In this document: in pieces, positions 6,624-14,860 of the stretch
Layout of the letters: each line of letters opens with the position of its first letter
Position numbering within the stretch: position 1 is the first letter of the stretch
NCBI RefSeq assembly: GCF_048060095.1
Contig: NZ_JBLUOA010000003.1
Location: forward strand, 225,993 to 289,992
Direction: 5' to 3'
Length of the DNA: 64,000 nucleotides
Origin: JBLUOA01 sp048060095
Lineage (GTDB): Bacteria; Pseudomonadota; Alphaproteobacteria; Rhodobacterales; Rhodobacteraceae
Made by a program: the position numbers and the translations under genes
The notes under the pieces: generated by a model
Databases searched by the model: none
What the model was told of the DNA's origin: nothing
Seen by the model: the letters and a program-made list of their open reading frames with translations, nothing else

Positions 6624-9427
6624 TTCCCTACCTTCCATGCGAGGTTTTTCGGCCCCTTGCCGACCGGCGACTTGATCGGCGGGAAGGCGGGCAGCGGTTC
6701 GGCGGGGGCGGGCACTTTGCGCAGCTTGACCCGCAGGTCGAACCACGCCGCCTGTCCGGTGATCGGGTCGGAGTTTGACCAGCGTAGGCCGTCGCCCCGC
6801 GGCGGTAGCAGTTCGTGGATCAGGTGGTTCAGGAGGAAGCCCTTGGTCGCCTCCGGCGCGTCCTCATCCAGCGCCCACGCGCCTTTGCGTTTGCCGATGG
6901 CGTTCCACGTCCAGATGGTGTTTTCGTTCAGGGCGGCCATATGGGCAACCGGGACGGTGATGGTTCCGTGGGGGGATGTCACTTCAGCCCAGTCGCCGTC
7001 GGAAAAGTCGTTCGCCTCCCATAACTTTGTCGGGATGTAGAGCGGGTTGCGCCCGTGGATCTGGCGCAGCCACGCGTTTTGCGTGCCCCATGAATGATAC
7101 ATCGCCATCGGGCGCTGGGTCAGGGCGTGGATCGGATATTCCTCGGGGTCGGTATGGCCGTCTTCGAGTGGCGGATACCAGATCGGCAACGGGTCCATCG
7201 TCGCCTTGATCTGGTCGCGCAGGTGATCGGGTGGCTGGCGATCCCCGTGGCCCTCGGCGGCGCGTTGGAACTTGCGCATCGGTTCGACATAAAGCTGAAA
7301 GATATAGGGTTGTGGCGCATCGAACAGGCCCATGCCGACCGCCCAATCCTGATATTTCATGTTCCACGGTTTGTAGTAATCCGCGCCCTCGGGGATGTGG
7401 CTGACGAAAAAGCCGCCGTTTTCGATGTAGCGGTCAAGCTGATCCGGGTTCGCATCGCCACGACCGACCTGATCGCCGTCGCCGCGGAACCCGGCGAGCG
7501 GGCCGATGCCCGGCTTGCGCTGGTGGTTCACGATGTAATCGGCGTAGTCCTGATACTTCGCGCTGCCGTCGTCATTAGTGAAGCCGGGCAGCTTCATCTT
7601 GTTGGCAAGCTGAATCAGCGCTGTCTGGAAACCGCGCACGTCGCGGTCAGGCTCAATCACCGGCCAGCGGATCGCGTCGGCGGCGGCGTCAGCCTCGCAA
7701 ATCGGGCGGTCGAGCAGACTTATGCAATCGTGGCGTTCAAGGTAGGTCGTGTCGGGCAGGATCAGATCGGCATAGGCGACCATTTCGGAACTGTAGGCAT
7801 CGGAATAGATGATCCGGGGAATGACGTATTCGCCGCTTTCGTCCTTATCGGTCAGCATGTCGATGACGCCGCGCGTGTTCATGGATGAATTCCACGACAT
7901 GTTCGCCATGTACATGAAAAGCGTGTCGATCTTATAGGGATCGCCGGCATGGGCGTTCGATATGACCATGTGCATCAGGCCATGCGCGCTCATCGGGTTT
8001 TCCCAAGTGAAGGCCTTGTCGATGCGGGCGGGGGTGCCGTCATCCTTCAGGGTCAGGTGTTCGGGACCGCGCGGAAAGCCGAGGTGCGGGCCGTTCAGCG
8101 GACTGCCGGGCTGGGTGTAGGAATGGGGCGTCGGGTGGGCTTCGATCGGCTTGGGATAGGGTGGTTTGAAGCGGAAGCCACCGGGCGTTTCGACCGAGCC
8201 GAGGATGATCTGAAGCACATGCAGCGCGCGGCAGGTCTGGAAGCCGTTCGAATGGGCCGAGATACCGCGCATCGAATGGAACGACACCGGGCGGCCAACC
8301 ATCGTCTTGTGGGTTTCGCCGCGAAAGTCCGTCCACTCCTGCTTGATCTCGATCGCTTCTTCAAAGGCGACGCGGGCGAGTTCGGCGGCGATCTTGCGGA
8401 TACGTCCGGCGGGGATGCCGCAGCGCTCCGCAACAGCTTCGGGCGCGTAGTCGTCGGATAGGTAGCGGTCCGCCATCAGATGGAAGACCGGGCGGTGCGT
8501 GACGCCTGCGTGGCGGTGCGTGCCAGAAAGGTCGGGACGGACGCCTTTCTGGTCGAACGGTGCGGGTTTGCCGGTGTTGCGGTCGATGACAAGCGGCTTG
8601 TCGTCATCGTCGCGCAAGAACAGGCCAGTTTCCGCATCAACCAGAACCGGTGCGTTGGTGTAGCGGGCGAGGTAGTTGAGGTCGACCTTGCCAGCTTTCA
8701 TCAGCTCATGAATCAGGGACAGGATGAACAACCCATCGGTGCCGGGCGTGATGCCGACCCATTCGTCGGCAATCGCGTTGTAGCCGGAGCGGATCGGATT
8801 AACTCCGATTACCTTCGCGCCGCGCGCCTTGATCTTGCCAAGGCCCATCTTGATCGGGTTAGAATCGTGATCCTCGGCCACGCCGAAAATCATGAACAAC
8901 TTGGTGTTGTCCCAGTCTGGTTGGCCAAATTCCCAGAACGCACCGCCCATCGTGTAGATCCCGGCGGCGGCCATGTTGACCGAGCAGAACCCGCCATGCG
9001 CCGCATAGTTCGGCGTGCCGAAGTTCTGCGCCCAGAAGCTGGTGAAACTTTGCGACTGATCGCGGCCCGTGAAAAACGCGAGCTTTTCGGGATTGTCCTT
9101 GCGGATCGGCTCCAACCAACTTGCGGCGAGGGTAAGGGCTTCGTCCCAGCTGATCTCCTCAAACTCACCGGACCCGCGGGGGCCGACGCGTTTCAGCGGT
9201 GCGCGCAGTCGGGAGGGCGCGTTGACCTGCATGATCCCGGCAGAACCTTTGGCACACAGCACGCCCTTGTTCACCGGATGATCGCGGTTGCCTTCGATAT
9301 AGGCGACCTTGCCGTCTTTCATATGGACGTTGATCCCGCAGCGACAGGCGCACATATAGCAGGTGGTTTTGCGGATTTCGTCCGACACATGCGGAGAGGT
9401 GTCCAAGGCGGGTTGGGTGTGGGTCAT
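6620..9427 (-). CDS. soeA: SoeA-like molybdopterin catalytic subunit of sulfite dehydrogenase
   Basis: A 935-residue DMSO-reductase-family oxidoreductase. An N-terminal [4Fe-4S] motif is visible (C23-x2-C26-x3-C30-x27-C58), followed by the molybdopterin oxidoreductase domain (about 80-600) and the C-terminal dinucleotide-binding domain (about 770-890, HSWGTQNAWLRQIHGRNPLY). There is no Tat signal peptide, as expected for cytoplasmic SoeA, which oxidises sulfite to sulfate. The start MTHTQPALD is preferred because AGAGGA lies just upstream. It sits downstream of xsc and pta, whose pathway releases sulfite. In Allochromatium and in Roseobacters SoeABC is the known or proposed sulfite oxidase. 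Substrate assignment rests on context; the family call is firm. Confidence 0.8.
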   Translation of the reverse strand: MTHTQPALDTSPHVSDEIRKTTCYMCACRCGINVHMKDGKVAYIEGNRDHPVNKGVLCAKGSAGIMQVNAPSRLRAPLKRVGPRGSGEFEEISWDEALTLAASWLEPIRKDNPEKLAFFTGRDQSQSFTSFWAQNFGTPNYAAHGGFCSVNMAAAGIYTMGGAFWEFGQPDWDNTKLFMIFGVAEDHDSNPIKMGLGKIKARGAKVIGVNPIRSGYNAIADEWVGITPGTDGLFILSLIHELMKAGKVDLNYLARYTNAPVLVDAETGLFLRDDDDKPLVIDRNTGKPAPFDQKGVRPDLSGTHRHAGVTHRPVFHLMADRYLSDDYAPEAVAERCGIPAGRIRKIAAELARVAFEEAIEIKQEWTDFRGETHKTMVGRPVSFHSMRGISAHSNGFQTCRALHVLQIILGSVETPGGFRFKPPYPKPIEAHPTPHSYTQPGSPLNGPHLGFPRGPEHLTLKDDGTPARIDKAFTWENPMSAHGLMHMVISNAHAGDPYKIDTLFMYMANMSWNSSMNTRGVIDMLTDKDESGEYVIPRIIYSDAYSSEMVAYADLILPDTTYLERHDCISLLDRPICEADAAADAIRWPVIEPDRDVRGFQTALIQLANKMKLPGFTNDDGSAKYQDYADYIVNHQRKPGIGPLAGFRGDGDQVGRGDANPDQLDRYIENGGFFVSHIPEGADYYKPWNMKYQDWAVGMGLFDAPQPYIFQLYVEPMRKFQRAAEGHGDRQPPDHLRDQIKATMDPLPIWYPPLEDGHTDPEEYPIHALTQRPMAMYHSWGTQNAWLRQIHGRNPLYIPTKLWEANDFSDGDWAEVTSPHGTITVPVAHMAALNENTIWTWNAIGKRKGAWALDEDAPEATKGFLLNHLIHELLPPRGDGLRWSNSDPITGQAAWFDLRVKLRKVPAPAEPLPAFPPIKSPVGKGPKNLAWKVGK

Positions 9428-9458
9428 GCCTGTTCCTCTTTCCATCGGGTCGTTGGGT

Positions 9459-9486
9459 CATCTATCCAGATATTGCCGCCAGAAGC
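9459..9486. repeat. Possible decayed interspersed repeat, copy 3
   Basis: In the 102-base pta-soeA gap a 28-base stretch beginning CATCTATCCAGATATT and ending GCCGCCAGAAGC resembles the copy at 42036-42068 (CATCTTGC...AAATACTCCCGCCGGAGGC) with several substitutions. The match is partial, so this may be a degenerate copy or chance. Apart from it the gap shows only the soeA ribosome-binding site. Confidence 0.3.
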
Positions 9487-9529
9487 GACCGGGAATCTGC
9501 TTATCGGCCCCATTTCAATACGTTTGTTC

Positions 9530-10534
9530 CTATCCGCTGTGCTGCGCCTGAACGGCGGTCACGGCGATCATGTGAAGCACGTCCTGTGCGGTGCACCCGC
9601 GCGACAGGTCGTTGGCGGGTTTGGCAAGACCTTGCAGCACCGGGCCGATGGCGGTTGCGCTGCCGATGCGCTGGGCAATCTTGTAGCCGATATTCCCGGC
9701 GTCGAGGTTCGGGAAAACAAAGACGTTGGCGTCGCCTTCAAGCGGCGACGTTGGTGCTTTCGACGCGGCGACGGCAGGGACGAAGGCAGCGTCGAACTGA
9801 AGCTCTCCGTCGATCAGAAGGTCCGGCGCGGCGGCGCGGGCGAGGGCGGTTGCCTCGGTCACTTTGGTCACGGCCGGGTGCGCGGCGCTGCCAGCGGTCG
9901 AAAAAGACAACATCGCAACGCGGGGCGTTTCGCCGGTCAGCGCGGCATAGGACGCGGCAGAGGCGCGGGCGATATCCGCAAGCTGCTGCGCGTCGGGGTC
10001 CACCACAAGGCCGCAATCCGCAAAGATATGCGCGCCCTTATTGGTATGGTGCGGTTCACAGAACAGCATCAGGAAAAAGCTGGAAACAAGCGCCGCGTCG
10101 GGCGCTTTGCCGATCACCTGCAACGCTGCGCGCACGGTGTCAGAGGTCGTCGCGACCGCGCCGCCAACGGTGCCGTCCGCATGGCCTTCGCGGACCAGCA
10201 TCGCGGCGTAGACAAGCGGTTGTAGCACGAATTTTCGTGCCACTTCGGGTGTGACGCCCTTGTGCTTGCGCAACGCGTGGAATGCGTTGGTGAACTCATC
10301 AATCAGTACTGAGTCGTTAGGGTCGTGAACCTCGATTCCATCGCCTACGCTCGCGTTCTGCCGAGCAAGTTCTGCCGTAACAGCGGCCCGGTCGCCGACG
10401 AGGATGATCCGGGCCACACCTTCGGCACGGGCGCTAAGCGCCCCTTCGACGATACGGGGATCTTCCCCTTCGCTAAGTGCGATGGTTTTCGACGACTCTG
10501 CCGCCGACCCCAGTATCTGCCGAAGGGGTTTCAT
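9530..10534 (-). CDS. pta: Phosphate acetyltransferase
   Basis: Converts acetyl phosphate and CoA to acetyl-CoA and phosphate. The 334-residue protein is a single PTA_PTB domain; it starts MKPLRQILGSAAE and contains the family blocks GADGTVGGAVATTSDTVRAAL-like (here about residues 119-138), LMLFCEPHHTNKGAHIFADCG and GPVLQGLAKPANDLSRGC. It lacks the N-terminal regulatory domains of the long enterobacterial Pta, as usual in sulfonate clusters. It begins 18 bases after the xsc stop, so the two form one transcription unit in which Pta uses the acetyl phosphate made by Xsc. No ackA is present here. Confidence 0.95.
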   Translation of the reverse strand: MKPLRQILGSAAESSKTIALSEGEDPRIVEGALSARAEGVARIILVGDRAAVTAELARQNASVGDGIEVHDPNDSVLIDEFTNAFHALRKHKGVTPEVARKFVLQPLVYAAMLVREGHADGTVGGAVATTSDTVRAALQVIGKAPDAALVSSFFLMLFCEPHHTNKGAHIFADCGLVVDPDAQQLADIARASAASYAALTGETPRVAMLSFSTAGSAAHPAVTKVTEATALARAAAPDLLIDGELQFDAAFVPAVAASKAPTSPLEGDANVFVFPNLDAGNIGYKIAQRIGSATAIGPVLQGLAKPANDLSRGCTAQDVLHMIAVTAVQAQHSG

Positions 10535-10552
10535 GCCCTGCCTTGCGTGTTC

Positions 10553-12331
10553 TTATGCGCCAGCTTGCGGGCGCATATCGTCTTTGCTGATCCCAGCCAC
10601 CGCAACCGGCGCTTTCATCGCGTCGCGACGGAAGGGCTCACCTAGTTCCTGGTTGATGAGCGCTTCGATAAAGGTGGTTTTGCCTTCCTTCATCTGTGCC
10701 TTGATCGCCGTATCCAACGCGTCGGTCAGTTCATCCATCGTCTTGGCCTGAACGCCGATCAGCCCGCACGCATTGGCGATTCCGGCGTAGGAAACATCTT
10801 CGTCAAGCTCTGTTCCGACGAAATTGTCGCTATACCAAAGCGTGGTGTTGCGCTTTTCAGCACCCCATTGGTAGTTGCGGAACACAACCATCGTGATCCC
10901 CGGCCAGTCGCCGCGGCCAACTGCCGTCATCTCGTTCATTGAGATGCCGAACGCGCCGTCACCGGCAAAGCCGACAACCGGAACGTCAGGGCAGGCGATT
11001 TTCGCGCCGGTGATCGCCGGGAAGCCATAGCCGCACGGGCCGAACAGGCCGGGTGCCAGATATTTGCGGCCCTGTTCAAAGGACGGGTAGGCGTTGCCGA
11101 TGGCGCAGTTGTTACCGATATCGGATGAAATGATTGCGTCTTTCGGCAGCGCGGATTGGATCGCACGCCACGCTTTGCGCGGAGACAGCCAATCCGGCTT
11201 TGCCTTGCGGGCGCGTTCGTTCCAAGTGGTGCCGGGATCGTCATCCTCGTGATCCATCGAGGTCAACTCCTGCGCCCAAGCGGATTTCGTCTTAGCGATC
11301 ATTTCCTTGCGGTCTTTGCGGCCCGCGTCGCCTGCGGAATCCGACAGTTTGGCGAGGATCGAATTCGCAACTTTCTTTGCGTCACCGATGATACCGACAG
11401 AGACTTTCTTGGTCAGGCCGATCCGGTCTGGGTTGATGTCGACCTGAATGATCTTCGCATCCTTGGGCCAGTAATCGATGCCGTAGCCCGGCAGGGTCGA
11501 AAACGGGTTAAGGCGTGTGCCGAGCGCCAGAACAACATCGGCTTTTGAGATCAGCTCCATCCCCGCTTTTGAGCCGTTATAGCCAAGCGGACCAGCAAAC
11601 AGCGGGTGCGAACCGGGGAAGGCGTCATTGTGCTGATAGCCACAGCAGACCGGCGCGTCGAGCCGTTCGGCCAGCGCCATGGAATCCTTGATCGCGCCAC
11701 CGATGACAACACCGGCGCCGTTCAGGATGACTGGGAACTTGGCGTTGGAGAGCAGGTCGGCGGCTTTTGCGATCGCCTCTTCTCCGCCGCTCGGGCGTTC
11801 GAATTCGACGATGGCGGGCAGTTCGATGTCGACCACTTGGGTCCAATAATCACGCGGCACGTTAATCTGCGCAGGGGCAGAGGCGCGTTTGGCTTTCAGG
11901 ATCACGCGATTCAGCACCTCGGCGATGCGGGTCGGGTCGCGGACTTCTTCCTGATAAGCGACCATATCCTTGAACGTGTTCATCTGCTCAACTTCCTGGA
12001 AACCGCCTTGACCCATCGTCTTGTTCGCGGCTTGCGGTGTGACCAGCAGTAGCGGCGTGTGGTTCCAGTAGGCGGTTTTTACAGGGGTGACAAAGTTGGT
12101 GATTCCGGGGCCGTTTTGCGCGATCATCATCGACATTTTGCCAGAAGCGCGGGTAAACCCATCGGCCATCATGCCGGCATTCACTTCGTGGGCGCAGTCC
12201 CAGAACGTGATGCCCGCCTTCGGAAACAGGTCAGAGATCGGCATCATGGCAGAGCCGATGATCCCGAATCCATGTTCGATTCCGTGCATTTGCAGGGTTT
12301 TGACGAAAGCTTCTTCGGTGGTCATTTTCAT
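10553..12331 (-). CDS. xsc: Sulfoacetaldehyde acetyltransferase
   Basis: Thiamine-diphosphate enzyme that cleaves sulfoacetaldehyde with phosphate to acetyl phosphate and sulfite, the central C-S bond cleavage in taurine and isethionate catabolism. The 592-residue protein opens with the Xsc hallmark MKMTTEEAFVKTLQMHGIEH and has the three TPP-enzyme domains: N-terminal pyrimidine-binding (about 1-170), central (about 190-330) and C-terminal PP-binding with the GDGAFGISMNE stretch (about 455-465). Gene order tauR-xsc-pta on one strand supports the role over other acetolactate-synthase-like enzymes. The 204-base leader holds a TauR-like direct repeat 84-116 bases before the start. Confidence 0.97.
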   Translation of the reverse strand: MKMTTEEAFVKTLQMHGIEHGFGIIGSAMMPISDLFPKAGITFWDCAHEVNAGMMADGFTRASGKMSMMIAQNGPGITNFVTPVKTAYWNHTPLLLVTPQAANKTMGQGGFQEVEQMNTFKDMVAYQEEVRDPTRIAEVLNRVILKAKRASAPAQINVPRDYWTQVVDIELPAIVEFERPSGGEEAIAKAADLLSNAKFPVILNGAGVVIGGAIKDSMALAERLDAPVCCGYQHNDAFPGSHPLFAGPLGYNGSKAGMELISKADVVLALGTRLNPFSTLPGYGIDYWPKDAKIIQVDINPDRIGLTKKVSVGIIGDAKKVANSILAKLSDSAGDAGRKDRKEMIAKTKSAWAQELTSMDHEDDDPGTTWNERARKAKPDWLSPRKAWRAIQSALPKDAIISSDIGNNCAIGNAYPSFEQGRKYLAPGLFGPCGYGFPAITGAKIACPDVPVVGFAGDGAFGISMNEMTAVGRGDWPGITMVVFRNYQWGAEKRNTTLWYSDNFVGTELDEDVSYAGIANACGLIGVQAKTMDELTDALDTAIKAQMKEGKTTFIEALINQELGEPFRRDAMKAPVAVAGISKDDMRPQAGA

Positions 12332-12414
12332 GTGGGCGGTCCTCGAACTAGATGCGCAGTGGCAGCGGTGAGCGATGTTATCGCGCGGAAATTAGCGGCA
12401 GAGCCTCGCTTGGC

Positions 12415-12449
12415 CTAGGGCCAGATGAAGGCACTGGATATATCCAGTG
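12415..12449 (-). promoter_or_regulatory. TauR-like operator upstream of xsc
   Basis: On the xsc strand two decamers, CTGGATATAT (12447 to 12438) and CTGGCCCTAG (12424 to 12415), stand in direct repeat 23 bp apart. They resemble the direct repeat CTGGACYTAA reported for TauR in Rhodobacter capsulatus. The first half overlaps a perfect 18-bp palindrome, CACTGGATATATCCAGTG (12432-12449). The site lies about 85-117 bases before the xsc start, an activator-like position matching that of the tpa site. Sequence match only. Confidence 0.65.
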
Positions 12450-12535
12450 AATTTCAAAATGAGACTAATAATCTCGTTTTTGATACATGAGATGACCGCA
12501 AAAAGATAGCGGGAAGTGCACCGCGGGAAGGGGCG

Positions 12536-13984
12536 TCACATTTCGTCGGCGAGGATGGCGATGCCGTCGGGGATACGCTCAACCGGGATCGAAGAATAGG
12601 CAAGGCGGAAATGGGATTGGCCGTCCTCTGGCCGGTCGAAGAACGGGGTGCCAGGTTCGATCAGGACTCCGCGTTCTTTCAGGCGGCGGGCAAGGTCGTC
12701 GGATCGCGTATCGTTCGTCGTCGACATCCAGTAGGAAGAGCCGCCAAAGCTTGCCGCCCCCGCGATTTCAAGCCCGTGATCGTTCAGTGCGTTGTCCATG
12801 ACCTTGCGCCGCTCGTGAAGCGCATTGCGCAGGCGGCGGATTAGCGCGTCATAATGGCCGCGCGATAGGAAATAGGCAGCCGTCCTCTGGATGTGGCCGG
12901 GCAGGTGGCGAAACACCGTCGCGCGAAGCGCGCGGGCCTCTTCAATAAACGGGCGTGAGCCGACAAGGTAGCCAAGCCGCAGACCCGGAAACAGCGATTT
13001 TGAGAATGATCCGACATAGATCACGCGCCCATCCTCATCCAGCGACTTCAACGCCGGAGAGGGGGTGGTGAGGAACGACATTTCAAACTCATAATCATCC
13101 TCGACGACCAGAAAATCGTCGTCCCGCGCGCGCTTCAGCAAAGCGTGCCGTCGATCAAGCGGCATGGTCGCCGTGGTCGGGCATTGATGGCTTGGCGTCG
13201 TGAACAGCACGTCGGTCGACGCGGGCAGCGCGTCGGGCGACAGGCCGTGTTCATCGACGGGGATCGGCAGCAGGTGGCAACGCGTTTGATGCAGGATGTC
13301 ACGCAGCCCCGGATAACACGGCGTTTCATGCGCGGCGGTGCGACGCTGGGTCAGCAGGATTTGCGCGGCGAGCCACAGGGCGTTTTGCGCGCCCGCCGTG
13401 ATGAGGATTTCTTCGGGCCGGGCAAGAATTCCGCGCCGGGGCAGGGTGTGGCGGGCGATGAATTCGACCAGCTTCGGATCATCCTGATCGCCGTAATCCG
13501 CCGTCAGGCTGGTGAAATCCTTGCGCCCCAATGCCTGCACAGCGCATAGCCGCCAGTTCTGCTGGTCAAACAAATCGGGGTCCGCCTGCCCATAGACGAA
13601 CGGATATCGGAACGATTGCCAATCGACGTATTTTTCAACCAGCCGCGCCCCGGTATAGCGCCGCCCAATAGCGCGGGGCCAGTCGACCGTATCGCGAGAC
13701 CGCCCGGCCGGAAAAGACGGCGGCGGCGGCGCGCTGTGCGAAACGAAATACCCCGACCGCCCGGAGGAGGTCAGGTAGTCATCGGCGATCAGCTCGTTAT
13801 AGGCCAGCGTCACCGTCAGCCGCGACACCCCCAGATGCGCCGCCAGCTTGCGCGACGATGGCATCTTTTCCCCCGGCTGAAACCGTCCGGAGAGGATACC
13901 CTCGGCCACCATCTGCTGAATCTGGCTTTGAAGCGTGCCTTCGAAGCGCTTTTCAAGAAAGAAGGTTTCTTCGGAAATGGACAT
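12536..13984 (-). CDS. tauR: TauR-type MocR/GntR transcriptional regulator with aminotransferase domain
   Basis: Predicted activator of taurine catabolism. The 482-residue protein has a GntR winged-helix DNA-binding domain (about 10-78, with the HTH segment SRKLAAHLGVSRLTVTLAYNEL), a linker, and a PLP-dependent fold-type I aminotransferase-like effector domain (about 120-480). The PLP lysine is K329 in YVGSFSKSLFPGL. MocR proteins sense PLP adducts; R. capsulatus TauR activates tpa and tau genes. It is encoded on the xsc strand, 204 bases upstream. No clear ribosome-binding site precedes the ATG, and a TauR-like direct repeat starts 6 bases upstream of it, suggesting autorepression. Confidence 0.88.
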   Translation of the reverse strand: MSISEETFFLEKRFEGTLQSQIQQMVAEGILSGRFQPGEKMPSSRKLAAHLGVSRLTVTLAYNELIADDYLTSSGRSGYFVSHSAPPPPSFPAGRSRDTVDWPRAIGRRYTGARLVEKYVDWQSFRYPFVYGQADPDLFDQQNWRLCAVQALGRKDFTSLTADYGDQDDPKLVEFIARHTLPRRGILARPEEILITAGAQNALWLAAQILLTQRRTAAHETPCYPGLRDILHQTRCHLLPIPVDEHGLSPDALPASTDVLFTTPSHQCPTTATMPLDRRHALLKRARDDDFLVVEDDYEFEMSFLTTPSPALKSLDEDGRVIYVGSFSKSLFPGLRLGYLVGSRPFIEEARALRATVFRHLPGHIQRTAAYFLSRGHYDALIRRLRNALHERRKVMDNALNDHGLEIAGAASFGGSSYWMSTTNDTRSDDLARRLKERGVLIEPGTPFFDRPEDGQSHFRLAYSSIPVERIPDGIAILADEM

Positions 13985-13989
13985 GCGAT

Positions 13990-14021
13990 CTGGTCTTATG
14001 TGACGGTGTATCTGGATTTAT
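13990..14021 (+). promoter_or_regulatory. TauR-like direct repeat overlapping the tauR 5' region
   Basis: CTGGTCTTAT (13990-13999) and CTGGATTTAT (14012-14021) form a direct repeat with 22-bp periodicity on the plus strand, immediately upstream of the tauR start (tauR reads on minus). A related inverted copy, CTGGCCTAAC, lies on the minus strand at 14035-14044. The location over the tauR promoter and start fits negative autoregulation. The plus-strand orientation could alternatively serve the DUF1993 gene. Confidence 0.6.
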
Positions 14022-14169
14022 CAGATAGCGGAAGGTTAGGCCAGATGGGAGTTGGGGAGTGGTCGGTTTGAGTCCATATTGACGAATACTGCGGAGCCTT
14101 TTGGCTGTCTAACAGCACTCTTTAGATCGTATGTTCAATAGGACTCTCAATTTGTAAGGGAGAAAGTCC

Positions 14170-14652
14170 ATGACATTGAATGCAGAGACCGCGTTGGTCC
14201 GCGCGGTGATCCATTATCTTGGCCAGGCAGAAAAATTGCTGGCGGTATTGGAGGTCGACCCTCAGGCCGAGGCACTTATGGCCATCCAGATCAGCCCCGA
14301 CAGCTTCGACACGGGATTTCATCTCGCTGTTGCGATCCAATTCGCCGCTCGTGCACTTTGCCTCCCGGTTGGCGCGCCCGTTCCCGAAATCGACGAACCC
14401 TGCACCGTTGCCTCTCTGCGTAATCTGCATACAGCAGTTGCAGCGATGGTTAATGAAGTAGGCAAGCCAGATTGGTCATCGCAAGTGCGGCATGTGGCTG
14501 GGAAGGCCAATCTTGAGCAGTCTACAGCCGACTACATCGCGCGTTTCGCACTGCCCAACATGCTGTTTCACTTGACGATGGCCTATGCTGGATTGCGGCA
14601 TAGTGGGATCAAGCTTGGAAAGGCCGACTTCGACGGGTTGCACCAATATTAA
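14170..14652 (+). CDS. DUF1993 family protein
   Basis: A 160-residue soluble protein matching the DUF1993 pattern: an all-helical fold with the IQFAARALCLPVG segment in the middle and a C-terminal FALPNMLFHLTMAYAGLRHSGIKLGKADF block. These proteins have a DinB/YfiT-like four-helix appearance and no established biochemical role. The start is supported by AAGGGAG 10 bases upstream. It is the only plus-strand gene between tauR and tpa and so separates tpa from the rest of the taurine genes. Base composition looks less G+C-rich than its neighbours by eye, which may mean a later insertion. Function unknown. Confidence 0.8.
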   Translation: MTLNAETALVRAVIHYLGQAEKLLAVLEVDPQAEALMAIQISPDSFDTGFHLAVAIQFAARALCLPVGAPVPEIDEPCTVASLRNLHTAVAAMVNEVGKPDWSSQVRHVAGKANLEQSTADYIARFALPNMLFHLTMAYAGLRHSGIKLGKADFDGLHQY

Positions 14653-14810
14653 ATTGATGCTGCTTCGAGTCGGTCCACTATTCGAGTTTCTGCCAGTCTC
14701 GAATTGCTGCCAGTCGCACTATATAGAGGTGTTCCCGTCCGTAGGGCAAAGCTGTCAACGATGGCCATGCGGCAAAAACCCGCTTCGCCCCAACTAGCCA
14801 ACAACCCGAC

Positions 14811-14845
14811 AGAAAAAGGCCGCCGCCCAAATCCGCGACGGCCTT
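14811..14845 (-). terminator. Rho-independent terminator of tpa
   Basis: Arms AAGGCCG (14816-14822) and CGGCCTT (14839-14845) enclose a 16-base loop. On the minus strand the hairpin is followed by a T-run (14813-14817), 16 bases beyond the tpa stop codon. Rest of the 14653-14860 gap: a CTGCCAGTC direct repeat (14690, 14707) and nothing else recognisable. Confidence 0.8.
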
Positions 14846-14860
14846 CCTTGTTCGCTGACC

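Noticed and set aside
8480..10225. Long open frame on the plus strand (581 codons) across soeA and pta
   Set aside because: It is antisense to two well-conserved genes, has no family similarity and the Arg/Gly-rich composition of a shadow frame in G+C-rich DNA.
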